A stretch of DNA of 64,000 nucleotides, taken from the NCBI GenBank assembly GCA_023333565.1, contig JAJKFH010000227.1, positions 1,116,001-1,180,000 of the forward strand. The letters run 5' to 3'. The position numbers and the translations under genes are program-made. This document shows positions 45,501-57,000 of this stretch, piece after piece (positions within the stretch are counted from its first letter, which is position 1; each line of letters begins with the position of its first letter). This DNA comes from Puffinus mauretanicus. Lineage: Eukaryota; Chordata; Aves; Procellariiformes; Procellariidae. The notes under the pieces are model-generated. The model saw only the letters and a program-made list of their open reading frames with translations. It ran no database searches and had not been told where the DNA came from.

Positions 45501-46960
45501 AATATGAAAAGGTTTATCTCCGTTACTTAGGCACATGCTGAACCAAGGCTGCTAGGGCTGAGAAGAGGTATAAAATCACTGTCATGTAAATACTTGGTTC
45601 CGCTGTCTGCAAAGGCTCATCCCAAACCAACCCATGAGAGGGACCTGAAATGTGAAGTGAATTCTGAAATGTGCTTCATTTTCAGTATTATTAGGAAGGT
45701 ACCTGATTGTCATGATTCACAGGGCAATGAAGTGCTGCAACACACCATGAACACAAATATGGGGTCAAACACTAGCTGGCACCAGCTATTAACAGAGCAT
45801 GGTGGGCTTTTCCTCATTGCAGAGAGGTTTCTGAGATGGAGCAGCCCTTTGAAACGGCTGCTTCTACCTTTCTGTCCTTATATTTCAAAGTTACAGCTTT
45901 CCGTCACGTATTTTTATAGGTAGTCCAAGTGATGGCCCAGAGCCCCATGCGCCCTGGGACAAGGCAGCTGGCCCACCACTGGGTCACTGGAGTGCAATCG
46001 CCCTCGGAGCAGGACGGGAACCCCGCGGGCTCGTGCTGACCTTGGGGCACGCAGTGACATTAGCAGATAGCAGGGCTTAAGCACAAATCCAGAAAGTACT
46101 GTTTTGTTCACGCCATGTGCTACTCGTTGCCACAGGATGTCGGAGAGTAGACATGGCTTGAAAAAGAGTTTAGAGGAATCCCCATGGGATGTATCCATCA
46201 GTGACCATGAATAGCAATGACACACATGCAGCCTCCAGATGAGGAAATCCCTGCACTGGTACTAGCCATAAACTGGGAGAATATTGAAGACACTACACTT
46301 AGTTTTCCCTTTTTTGTGATATTTCCCTTAGTGCCTGTTACCGGTCCTGTCAGAGGAAGATAACATGATCCTGTGTGGCCGTTCTTACATCTTTGCACAT
46401 GGCCAAATGCTTTGAGCCCTGAGGTTGCTGTCATTTTTAGTGGGAAGAAGGTTTAGGGCTAGAGGCATTGGGGAACGTCTGCGAAGGCAGTGCGTGTGCA
46501 GAGTATTTCCCACTGTACCTGGGCATGGCTGCATCTGGGCCACCTCGAGAAACACCTCAAGTGAGTGTGTGCACTCTTCACTTCCAAAACCAATTGTCTT
46601 CCTTCGCCTTAGGGGTGTTGAAAATTCTTTGCCCTCCCCTATCAAGTAAGTAATACAAAAGGACCTTCAATGCTGTGAGCATCCATTAATTTTAGAACAA
46701 ATGAAGGAATGTTGCACTGCGCCCCAAGTAACCCCTGGAAGCAAGAAATGCTATTAATGCTTGTGGCTGTGCTGTGCATCAAATGCACCGGTATCTCCTG
46801 CTCGTACAGTGTCTTTACCTCCAGTTTTGCTTCCATTCACAAGGCAACCTCAGTACTGCAGTTTTCCTTGGACTTCCTGACATTTTGCCATTGTAAAAGC
46901 CGTGGGGATATTACAAATACTGACCTAATGTTTAATGAGGCACTTGGCTGGCTTAAAGGG

Positions 46961-47014
46961 ATATATGTGTGTGCATGTGTATGTGTGTATGCATATGTGT
47001 GTGTATATATATAT
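46961..47014. repeat. Compound TG/TA microsatellite
   Basis: Alternating purine-pyrimidine sequence: ATATATGTGTGTGCATGTGT, then ATGTGTGTATGCATATGTGT, then GTGTATATATATAT. It is likely to be length-polymorphic and can adopt left-handed DNA in part. Confidence 0.8.
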
Positions 47015-47750
47015 TTTTGTTGAAGGTATACCATTCCGTTTCTGATAGGCAAGGCACATGCATGTGCACAGAGACAATACTCTCATTTTTCTTCTGAGAT
47101 ACGTTTTGCTGTCATTTGTGTAACCTTTCTTTTCAGTTTGTTAATCAATTATACTTCGGGCTTCATCAGAGGGGTCTAAAGTATAACAGCAGCCGCTATT
47201 GTTACAAGGCAAAGAACAAATTGATTGATGGTGGGTAATCAAAGTAATATAGAGACTTGGCATAGGCACTATTTACTTTACATCTGTCACTTAAGACATT
47301 TTACTGCCAATCAGTGCCTTCAGAAGGCTGGCTGGAACAATAGAGGTCTTTCTACTTAATTCCTCCTATTGACTAGGGCTTACACTGACAAAGTTCACTT
47401 GCTATGTAATCTTCAAGGCATGCACTCACTGCTGCAGCCAAGTTTTTAGATATATATCCCCCTGTGTCAATGAATTGGAAAAAAGCAGCTCTTTGGAGCC
47501 AAAGCATTGAAGGTGGTCCCTGAAACACAGCCCATGACAGCGTACAATTGGCGTTGTCCGCTTTGGAGGTGTCAAAGTGATAGGAGCGCTTACAGGAACC
47601 CTCCCTGCAGCTGCTGGAGATGTGAAAGGCCTTTGATGGTTCACTGGTGACCACTGTTTGCAGGTCAAGTCTGGCCAGGAAGATCCTATGCAATAACAAA
47701 TGTGAGGGGCGTTGGTGGGAAGCAGGAGGAGGGGTTCGTTTTTCTCCATT

Positions 47751-47790
47751 TTCCTTTTTTTTTTTCTTTTTTTTTTTTTTTTTCCTTTTT
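47751..47790. repeat. Long T-rich tract
   Basis: The tract reads TTCC, T11, C, T17, CC, T5. It is near mirror-symmetrical. No retrogene body is recognised on the side where one would be expected if this were an antisense poly-A tail. Confidence 0.75.
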
Positions 47791-49733
47791 GTTGGTCCTG
47801 CTTGCTGAGGAGACTGGTATTTACAAGATGACTCAGAAAAGCCACAGACCAGGACTGGAGTGGGGGAGCAAGAAAACTATGAAAAACGCCTTGTGCGCTT
47901 TCTCCGATCTTTGGTCCCCCGAGTTGTTGTTAGATGCCCACGGCCAGAGCGGAGGGGTGCCAGCCACAGCAGTGTCATCTCGGGCATCGTCGGGGGGGGG
48001 ACACACGAAGCTGCTTTCACCCTTCCTGGTTAAGATGAGGAATGCGGTGAGAACAGGAAAGGATTAAAATGTCCCTTTCAGCTGGAAGTCATTTGTACCT
48101 ACGGTGTATTCAGCTTTCAGACACACACTTCCCTGACCTGGAAAATGAGGACACCTGAGTTAGGGAGCGTTTTGGGATGGTGGGGCTGCAAGGCAAGACT
48201 CATTCATGTTTACAGGGCGGCTGGGTGCCTGATCAAAGTCCACAGGAATTCAATGGGAAGGCTTTTTTAAACCAAAGTTTTAGGGACATCAACTTGAAAA
48301 GCTCCTAAAGATAAATGAATTTAGGTTATTCTCCAAAATATCAGAAAAAATGCACTTTTGGTGTATTTACAGCCTTAACACAGACACAGCCCTCTTCCCC
48401 TCCACTCTAAAACCCATCTTTTTTTCTGTTTTTGTTCACAGCCCCCCTGGACATCCATCCGCAGGAATTTAGTGCACATTTTGCCTGTAGCTGGTGCTGC
48501 CTCAGTTTCCCAGTGCTCTTGATGCTCCATTCCTGCAGTGATTCAGCTTCTGGGTTAACACCAGGTGAGAGCCTTTTGGTCACAGGCGTTACAGCTCCTT
48601 CTCTTGCACAGCAGGCTTTACTGCCTTCCTTAAAACACAGACTAAGCTGCTATAGCCCACTTCTGCTGCGGACTTACCAGCCAGATTGCAATATTTTAAT
48701 AACTATTAAATTCAATCAAAGAAGCCACAGAATTTTCATATATTAAACACCAGAGAACCAGCCTTGTTATTCTAGAATGCACAAAAGGCATTTTTTTCTG
48801 CATGCACCATCTTGACGCACAATGAATATCCTCAAGAGAGTTGAAAGCGAAGAACCAGTGGGGTTTCCTGGGTTTCAAGACCCTCTGCTCCAAAGAGATT
48901 TTCTCCTCCTTTTTTTTTTTTAAAGGGTGGTGGGGAAGAAGACAAAAAAAACAATCCTGGGTCTCTGCCAAAATAACCAGCTAACTTCCAAGACGTGTCT
49001 GTCAGTAAGCTCGCTCTGGAATTTCCTCTGCATGTACTGGAGGGTTCAATTTTTCCATAAAACCCGATATTATGTAAGGGGCACTGACAAATGTTTCCAG
49101 TTGGACCTTGAGATTGCAAATGCGTTTGTGGGGGACTGACAAGAGATAACAACCCAGGTTCCCAAATCACTGGAGTCACCCTGAAGTCAGTGCAATCTTG
49201 CAGCTCTTCTACTACTCCGTGAATCAAAAAGAACCAGAATTAAGGGCCTGAGACTTAACCAGTCCACTTTAGATTATAATAGAGATAAATAGGGCTCAAT
49301 TGGATTTAAGTGTCGTTAGTGTGTAAATGACAACGCAGTGACAAAACACATTATCACGGCACTCAGCTCTCGCAGCTCTCGCCCAGCACCTGGAGCCTAG
49401 GAGCACATTTGCAAAACGAACGTGATTGTTCTGAAATGTCCCCGAATATTGCATATCTGTGTACAGCAGGGATATTGGTGTCAGCACATTTTTCAGCTTT
49501 CACTGAGGGCTTGGAATGGCAGAGGGTGTTTCAAGGTCAAGGCTGGGAGACATTGGCAGAGCTCTGCGTGGGAAAGCTTGACATTGCGATATGTCTGGCT
49601 GTAACCGTTGCAGTCAGACTGACCTCCCCAGGAACCAAATTCATCTTGTAATTAAACAGGGGAAAGTAAAAGTAAACTGGCATCTAAGTTTGTAGCTAAG
49701 AAAAAAATCCAACATGTAATCATATATGCGTAT

Positions 49734-50328
49734 TGTCGTGGTTTAACCCCAGCTGGCAACTGCGCCCCACACAGCCGCTCGCTCACTCCCCCCATGGTGG
49801 GATGGGGGAGAGAATCAGCAGAGTAAAAGTGAGAAAACTCGTGGGTTGAGATAAAGACAATTTAACAGGTGAAGCAAAAGCCGCACACGCAAGCAAAGCA
49901 AAACCAGGAATTCATTCACCACTTCCCACCAGCAGGCAGGTGTTCAGCCATCTCCAGGAAAGCAGGGCTCCATCACGCGTAACGGTTACTTGGGAAGACA
50001 AACACCATCACTCCGAACGTCCCCCCTTCCTTCTTCTTCCCCCAGCTTTATATGCTGAGCATGACGTCATATGGTATGGAATATCCCTTTGGTCAGTTGG
50101 GGTCAGCTGTCCCGGCTGTGTCCCCTCCCAACTTCTTGTGCCCCCCCAGCCTCCTTGCTGGTGGGGTGGGGTGAGAGGCAGAAAAAGCCTTGACTCTGTG
50201 TGAGCACTGCTCAGCAGGAACAAAAACATCCCTGTGTTACCAACACTGTTTTCAGCACAAATCCAAAATATAGCCCCATACGAGCTACTATGAAGAAAAT
50301 TAACTCTACCCCAGCCAAAACCAGCACA
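49734..50328 (-). mobile_element. Solo LTR of an endogenous retrovirus
   Basis: The 595-bp element starts TGTCGTGGTTTAACCCCAGC and ends CAGCCAAAACCAGCACA, so it has TG...CA termini. It is flanked by a perfect 4-bp duplication, GTAT (49730-49733 and 50329-50332). The sequence matches an LTR that I recall as abundant in non-galliform bird genomes. The functional orientation is minus. On that strand the order is: the TGTGCTGG end; a CRE-type ATGACGTCAT (50061-50070); a TATA box CATATAAAG (complement of 50046-50054); then, downstream, a degraded poly-A signal (GTTAAA, complement of the TTTAAC at 49861-49866) and the GGTTAAACCACGACA end. Only one LTR and no internal sequence is present, which indicates LTR-LTR recombination. 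A 4-bp duplication is typical of gammaretrovirus-like (class I) ERVs, but four bases could match by chance. Confidence 0.85.
50046..50070 (-). promoter_or_regulatory. LTR core promoter: CRE and TATA box
   Basis: On the minus strand, a full palindromic cAMP-response-type site ATGACGTCAT is followed within about 7 bases by CATATAAAG. This is the expected arrangement of the LTR U3 promoter. Both motifs look intact, so the LTR could still act as a promoter or enhancer. Whether it does is unknown. Confidence 0.5.
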
Positions 50329-50332
50329 GTAT

Positions 50333-53300
50333 ATATAGACACACATGCCATCTCTTCCATAAAATCCACACATATATGGGCATCAATATGGTTTGCAAAA
50401 ATAGAAGTGATATGTGTAGATTAGAAATAGTAGGATTTCTGTCTATGATTCTTTGCTCTCTTTCTTGAATAACTATAGTGTTAGCTGAAAGGCTTGAAAG
50501 GCCTGAGTTGAAGACCATTTCCGACATATTCATTAAAGACATGGACAGAAACATTCATTACTGCATTACTTTCTTGCAGCTGATGCCTTTAATGTAGCTC
50601 AAGATGAGTTGCGGCAATGCACAGCGGCACCCAGGTGTATCTTAGATGTGTCTCTGTCATCTGCAAAATGCATTTGTCGTTTGCCACCTCCATGGCCCAT
50701 TTACTCCTGACTGCATTGCTGGGAGTCCTTCAAGGTTTGCAATCCCGCCATGCCCTCAGGAGGATCTCCCGTGGGAGCTATGGATGTGGTGGGGGCCACA
50801 CAGCCAGGGTTGGGACAGCCCAGGGCACTGCCATCCGCTAACCAGGCAGTGGGCTGCAGTGATGCAAACTAAAGAGAGGAAATAAAAGTGTGCTTGGAAA
50901 AGTGCAAGGCAGCTCAAGAAGCTGCTTCAGGCTCCTGTCGCTACCCCACAGTCTGCTTCAGGCGCTGTCGCCAGGCAGGACTCTGCTGGTTAAAAAAGAA
51001 ATGTGAGCAAAATACTGGCACAAAATTGGTTTTCATCATTCCTGGGTTACAGTCCCTAAACATGGGCTCTTGTGCCTCGCAGGCAAGGCTGTGAGTCAAG
51101 ATGCCCTGCAGTTACCACTTCTCAAAGCATCAGACTCAGAGTGGGTGTGTAATTTATCCCAATGAAGGAAATCCTGCAAAAAATGATGGATTCCCTCCAC
51201 CTCCCCGGGTTGAACACATTCCCTGGGCCCAGCACCAGGGATATTGCTGATGCAAGCTCAGCCTGAGTCTGGCTGCCACGACCCTAGAGACTTCAAACCA
51301 CTCTTGGAGAAAGTCTCCTGTCTCCTCTTCTGCCTGGTACCCTCACCTGCAGGGATGCTACATCAGCTGGCAGCTGCCGGGGCTGCCGGGCTCATCCACA
51401 CCACGTAAAATGTGCTTTAATCTGCAAATCCATCTGAGGCCCCTGCGACACTCTCCAATATTTCCAGTGTCAGCCCAGGGTGAGCATTACAGCAAGGAAA
51501 TCATGTGGGTAGGGAGCTGTTTTGCCCTGACGCTGTGCTGGAGACCTTTCCATGACACAGTGCAGATCTCCACCGCTTACTTCCAGAGAGTTCAAGGGAA
51601 GGAAAGGGTGAAGCGAGCTGCATTGCTGATAGGTAAAAGGTAAAAGTTCACAAGTCCACGTGCGCACATGCCGAATACTTCATGAACTTAGAGGGATACG
51701 GTTTCAGATCGCGCTGCTGGAATGCAGCCCTGGCTGCAAGGGCTCGGAGCAGAAGGGATGAGGGGGTGACAGAGCCCGGGTTTCACACGAGCGCGTTGTA
51801 CCCACAGGAAAAAAGGGAGAAAAAGGGGATCTCTGGAGTGGGGTAATGCTATTCTGCTAGATTCCCCCAGAGGGAGGGGAAGGGGAGCACAGGGAAACGT
51901 TGCAGGGAAACGCTTGCTCCAGCTCACGCTCAAGTTCTGGTAGTTTTATTGATCCCACAGGGAACAGGCTTGAGCCTTTCCTGCCTGCATCTACCTGGAA
52001 GTCATGTCCAAATACCTGGTCCTTGTAGGCTGCTTAGCCAGCTGATTCTAGTTAAAAATTCAATAGCCATTTCTTCCCTCTGAATAAATAATAGTAATTC
52101 ATATGGTCATAAACGATTTTTTTTTGTTCCTAAGAAAGCTCTCCTTGATATCCAGCCACTGGTTGTCAAACAGAGGCTTGTTTCCTTTCCTGTTAATAAG
52201 TACCGTCTCTTTTTTTTAACCAGACTTTTTGGAGCATTACATCACCGTGCACAAAGTTATGTCAAGGCTGGATGGAGATAATTCACATCCTGTCAGGCCT
52301 GACATAAGAGAGTGGGCTACCTTCCAACACGGTAAAATATGAAAGGGAAAGTAAAATGGGTCTATTCTAGTGTAAATGAGGACTAGTGAATACCGGACAT
52401 ATGGATTTGGGAGGTAATCGAGGAAGAAGGTTACGTGTTTAACTTCTGCTCGCTTTCTGCTCCCCTTCACCGCTACTGATTACACCTTAAAAGCTTCATG
52501 TCATGAGTATTTGCCACCAAATACCTACAACGAGTTACGACTCACATTATTACTCATTGGTCATGGGATATATTTGGATACTGGTTTGCCACTTCATCGC
52601 AAAATGGGAAGAAAAGGTAAAACTGACCTAAAAATGATCAGAGCCAAAAGCTGTGACCCAGAAATGGCAAAATGAAAACGTTTGGTCAGAAGCAACATCC
52701 AGCGTTTCCTCCAAGCTCTGCAGCCATCACGGCTCCCCGGCTCTCCGAGCCTTGCAGGCGACGTTTTGTCACCCTCACCACTTGGAAGCTTTTTTAATTT
52801 TTAGTTTGAGCCTTTCTTTGCTGTAATGCAATCCCATTTCTTCTTGTCCCATCAGCCCAAGGATATAGAGAAGATACCACTCCATCCTCCCTGCAGCAGT
52901 TTTTAGGTACTCAGCTTTAAAGTACTGCTAGTATGGAAAATAGCCTGATTATAGTCCCATTTTAATTAATGGACACGTACTACTGATTTAATTAGATTCA
53001 GGATGAAGCCAAAGCCTGAAATTTGCTCTTACTCCACCGTTACCAGAAAAAGGCAACGAGAAACTGTAATTTCAGATTCTGTTGCCCATGTTTCTCCCTC
53101 AGGGCTCTGTTCTGCTCTGCGACTAAAATAAGGAAGAACCTAAAAATCACACTTTATAAAAGTGACTATAACTTTGCATCAGGACAGTTTTAAATAGAAA
53201 CTGTGATTACTTGAAATAAAACTCTTTTCTGGAGATATGTCACTGTTATTTAACAAGTGGGATTTCCATTCTGATCTTCCCCGAGATCTCCACTATATCA

Positions 53301-56300
53301 GTGTAAAATCAGTGAAAACTTAAGAATTTGAGCAGATTTACTCTGGATTTACTGTAAGTAAGGGAGAAGCAAAATTGCGCATGAATCTCAACTATTGCTG
53401 GCAACTCTAAATACATTTAGTAAGTTCTTTAGTACTTCACATTTGGCCCCAAATTACTACTATGTGACAAATTTTCAGGGCATCTGAAACAGGATCAGCT
53501 TTAAAATGAAAAATCTTACAAGTTATTTCTATTTTGTGTTTGTACTAAAAACTCATGGAGTCCTTCACATCTGTTTGGTTTCTGATTTTTAATGAAGCCA
53601 TCATAAACCCACAGCAAATTTAGTCCAAGGAATTCCAATAAAGCCTTTAGAAAAAAACCCTCCAACATGCCTTATCTGAAATGACAAGTGCGTTATTACA
53701 ATCAAATGCAGGCTGACTAATGTTTATTTGGGGTTAGGGAAAAATGGGTTTTAATTCATGACAGCTGATTTTTTTTTTTTGTGAGAATAAGGATTATTTA
53801 CCTGTCTGAATCAAATTATGTTGTTTGAATCTGAACAGTTAAGGACAAGGGAAAGGCAAAATGCAACTGAGAATGGTTATCCTCCCATTTTAGCATAAAA
53901 ACAGTTAAACAAAGAGCCATATATTTAAGTGTGAAAGCAAGACCATGTCATTATTGCTTGTGGAGAAATGTGCAGAATTAGGTAAAGGCGTGGTTTTGTG
54001 TGTGCAGCACATAGGGGTTTTTCATTGTGAAACTTTTCACTACCTCATTTCAGGCACTTTATTGCTCCTCCAATTTCATTTTCTGTGTAATTTGACAAAA
54101 TTACAAGTTCCTCCCCCACCCCAAGATGACTTTTCTTTGAAACTGTAAATGGCTAATTTCAAACTCCAGCTTCATAATGCACCTTTAAAACAAATTGAAC
54201 CCATATTTCCACAACTAAGGAGTTATGTTGAAAAGGAATGAAGGTTTCTTGCAGAAGGGTATGTGTCTGTTCTTGTACCAAAAAACAAGTAGGCTCCACA
54301 TCTGATGCTTTTACCATTTACCACCACAGGCTCACTCTCTGCTATGCATTAATATACTCATTAAGATAATCCTTTTTATCATGATTAAGTTTCACATCTG
54401 GAGTGCTAGGGTACAACCTATCAAGCATAAATTTTTCACAAATGATACAGAAAATATCCATCTCCCTTATTCTGTCTATTCAGTGATGCTCAGCTAAGAG
54501 ACACCGTAAACTATTCCTAGAAATGCTATTTGCAGAAAATGCTGCTTTGGTCAGTAAGGCAAATGCATTGGAAATATTAATGAGAGGGAAAAACATCTTT
54601 CCAAGAAAAACCCATGTTTAGGGATGCAGGACCATCATCTCCTTGCACTGACGATGGGCAATATTTATTTCCAAACCTACTAGCAGAGGTGGGTACCAGT
54701 CTCCTGCTCCAGACAGGGTTTTGGGGGAGTCATGAGTCAATATGTCATTTGTGAATGTTGCTGATGCTGCTATCATTGTTAATACTGTGCCTATTGTTTA
54801 AATACGAGAGGCCTTTTTTTTTCTACCAGAAAGGAAGGAAAAAAAACATGTTATGGAGGTGGTCTTAATCAGGTAAAACACAGTCTTTGCTGGTGCTCGC
54901 TGCTTGGAAACGTGCTCAGGTCTGCTTTCATTTTTTAGGCTGAATCACTGACCTCTGGATGCACGCGGGGTGGTCTGCCACCCGGCACGATGCTTGGAGA
55001 CCTTCTCCTGACACTTTCTTCCCTATTTCAGCGCCTCTCGTTTGGGTCTCGATGGATGTGATACAGTGGGAAGCAGGGCCTCGGAGTTCATGGAGGGATT
55101 TTCCACTTGTCCCCAGATGCTTCTTCCAATTAAATGATCTGCAGCCTCTAAAACTGCTGGTGGATTTACATACCATTAAATTACACTGGGTGTGGATAAT
55201 TTAAAAAATTGAGGAGTGAGGTGTAAATCTGTAACGGCAAAAATGCAAAAAGGAAAACTCTACAGCACCTGCTTTGGAAATTATTATTTAAGTCAAGGGC
55301 TATATGCCTTAAAAACTACGCCGCTGTTACTAGCTAATCCACCAGTATCCTACCAATGGGATTTACCGCAATTCACCAGCAAATAAAAAATAAGGTGATC
55401 CCAGCTGGCATCTGGATCCCTTGCGTCAAGTGGAAGCCTGTTGTAATTACAAGAGACAGTGAAAAGAAAGATTGCATTTCATTTAGCAAAAGACTGCCAT
55501 AAGATCATTGTCCTGGGGGAGTTATTTATTTGTTTTTAGACATTCGTAAAAAATTAGAATTAGTGGTAAGAGCACTTATTTATACTTTTCTTCCCTCCCC
55601 CAAATAACTGTAAAAGCTTCAAACCTGTATTTTACGCCCGCAGAAATGAATCTGCAACAGGTTCATAGGTCAGTCTGCAAGATTTGAGGTGATTTTCTGA
55701 ACTTTGAACAAGTTACAAATACTTCCTAGAACAGCAAATGCAATAAATATCTCAGCAGAAGAAATTTCTTTGACTTCTTTCCCTGGATGAAATCCAGGGA
55801 TGAAAGTGGGGCCAGAACCATTACATGATGAAGAGGAATTAAGAAAGTCAGCTCCGAGAACCTCAGCAGAAAGCTCATTTCAGGCTTCGTGTGAGTTTTT
55901 GATGAACATTTACGGCGTCTTGAACCATTTTACTCATCCCTACTAAATAAGGGCTGCATCTGTTAAACCAGTCAGCAAGGAGCCGTTGTAAATGTGAAAA
56001 CCAGAAAAGCCTCTGCAGAAGGTTCGAAACCATTTCTCCTTATTTATCATTTTAGGTGAAATTGAAAGCTTGTTTTCCTTCTGTCTGGAAATGTCACCTA
56101 CGAGATCTTTTAAATCCTCCATCATTAGCACTTTGGGTTTCCATTTGATTGGAAATTTGTCTCAAAACCCAGCGGGGTGGGCTGGGAAGCAGTCACCAGC
56201 TAGCTTGTCTCCCATGACAGATGGCCCTTTTACAGGCAATGGATTTATATCCTTTATTTATGAATAACGAAAGCGAGAATAATGATGAAGGGGGAATGAC

Positions 56301-57000
56301 ATATTTTCCTTGACGTACTTTGTCACCCAGAGCTGTTAGAGCTCTAAGCAGCCAAATTTGTTTAGGCCTGCAAAGTGAGTGATGTGCCCTTTTCTCCAAG
56401 GTAAAAAGATATTTGTAGTGGCATGAAGCGAGCTGGGAGCATTTCTTGTAAGATCGCCCAAAGGAAATAGCACCATGCACAACCGGCTTTTTGTATAGAA
56501 GACTATATTGAAAGAAAAAAGAAAAAAAAAGAACACACATAGTCTAAAACTATATTTATAAAAAAGGGTAAAAAAAAAAAAAAAAAGACGACATATTTCA
56601 ACCCTTGTTGAAACGCCTGAAAAGTTTCCCTGTGACACTAAATGATCTAAGTCATGTCTCCAAAGAGTAGCTCATCATTTCTCAGACAACAGCAGGAATT
56701 TGTGGCTGACCTCCTGAGGGAAATGGTCAACTTTCTCCATCTTTCCTCTCTATGCCAATGTTTGCCTTTAATTTATGTTGGTCAGTTGAAAATGGAAAGT
56801 TCAGCACCAAAGCTGAACTGGGGGAAAAATACAGCATGAGAAAGGATTTGTTTGTGGGATATGTTTTCAAAAGCATTATGGTTTTTCACAGACTGTTTCC
56901 GTATTCCTTCCAGCCTGTTTATCACCCCAGCATCGTGCAATCGTGAGTGCGCTACCCAGATGGAGAAATGAAAGGCTTCAGTAATTGAGGTCAGTTGTCG
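50333..57000. other. Unique sequence, no gene recognised
   Basis: Nothing coding is supported. A 9-bp perfect hairpin (TCCCTGGAT/ATCCAGGGA, 3-base loop) lies at 55780-55800, a length expected about once by chance. AT-rich blocks lie at 53100-53280 and 53470-53780. An A17 run lies at 56570-56586 within an A-rich patch starting at 56513. The old palindromic repeat near 53.3 kb is listed separately. Confidence 0.4.
53290..53380 (+). repeat. Old amniote palindromic repeat fragment
   Basis: CACTATATCAGTGTAAAATC and AGATTTACTCTGGATTTACT, followed by GTAAGTAAGGGAGAAGCAAA, resemble the recurring phrase 'accagtgtaaat...ttactctggatttacaccagtgtaa.tgagagcagaat' known from many amniote genomes. The two halves of that repeat are inverted copies of each other. 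This copy is diverged and I do not give it a family name. Confidence 0.45.

Larger units (their letters stand above)
42525..49733. other. Unique sequence with simple repeats; no gene recognised
   Basis: Frames of up to 164 codons (plus strand, 44931-45425) and 139 codons (minus strand, 47426-47845) have no recognisable product. The latter runs through a poly-T tract and is low-complexity. A TG/TA microsatellite and a long T tract are listed separately. The segment 49150-49250 (GGAGTCACCCTGAAGTCAGT, ACCAGAATTAAGGGCCTGAG) resembles the palindromic amniote repeats, weakly. Confidence 0.4.

Noticed and set aside
47751..47790. Poly-T tract as the tail of an antisense retrogene
   Set aside because: The sequence on the side where the retrogene body should lie shows no spliced-mRNA-like frame or LINE sequence, and no flanking duplication is visible.
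47426..47845. 139-codon minus-strand frame with a Lys-rich N-terminus
   Set aside because: The Lys run is the translation of the T-rich tract at 47751-47790. It is a low-complexity artefact.
49734..50328. Full-length provirus
   Set aside because: Only one LTR with TG...CA ends and immediate flanking duplication is present, and there is no internal gag, pol or env sequence next to it.
55780..55800. 9-bp hairpin TCCCTGGAT/ATCCAGGGA as a structured RNA
   Set aside because: A stem of this length with a small loop is expected about once in a window this size. There is no other support.
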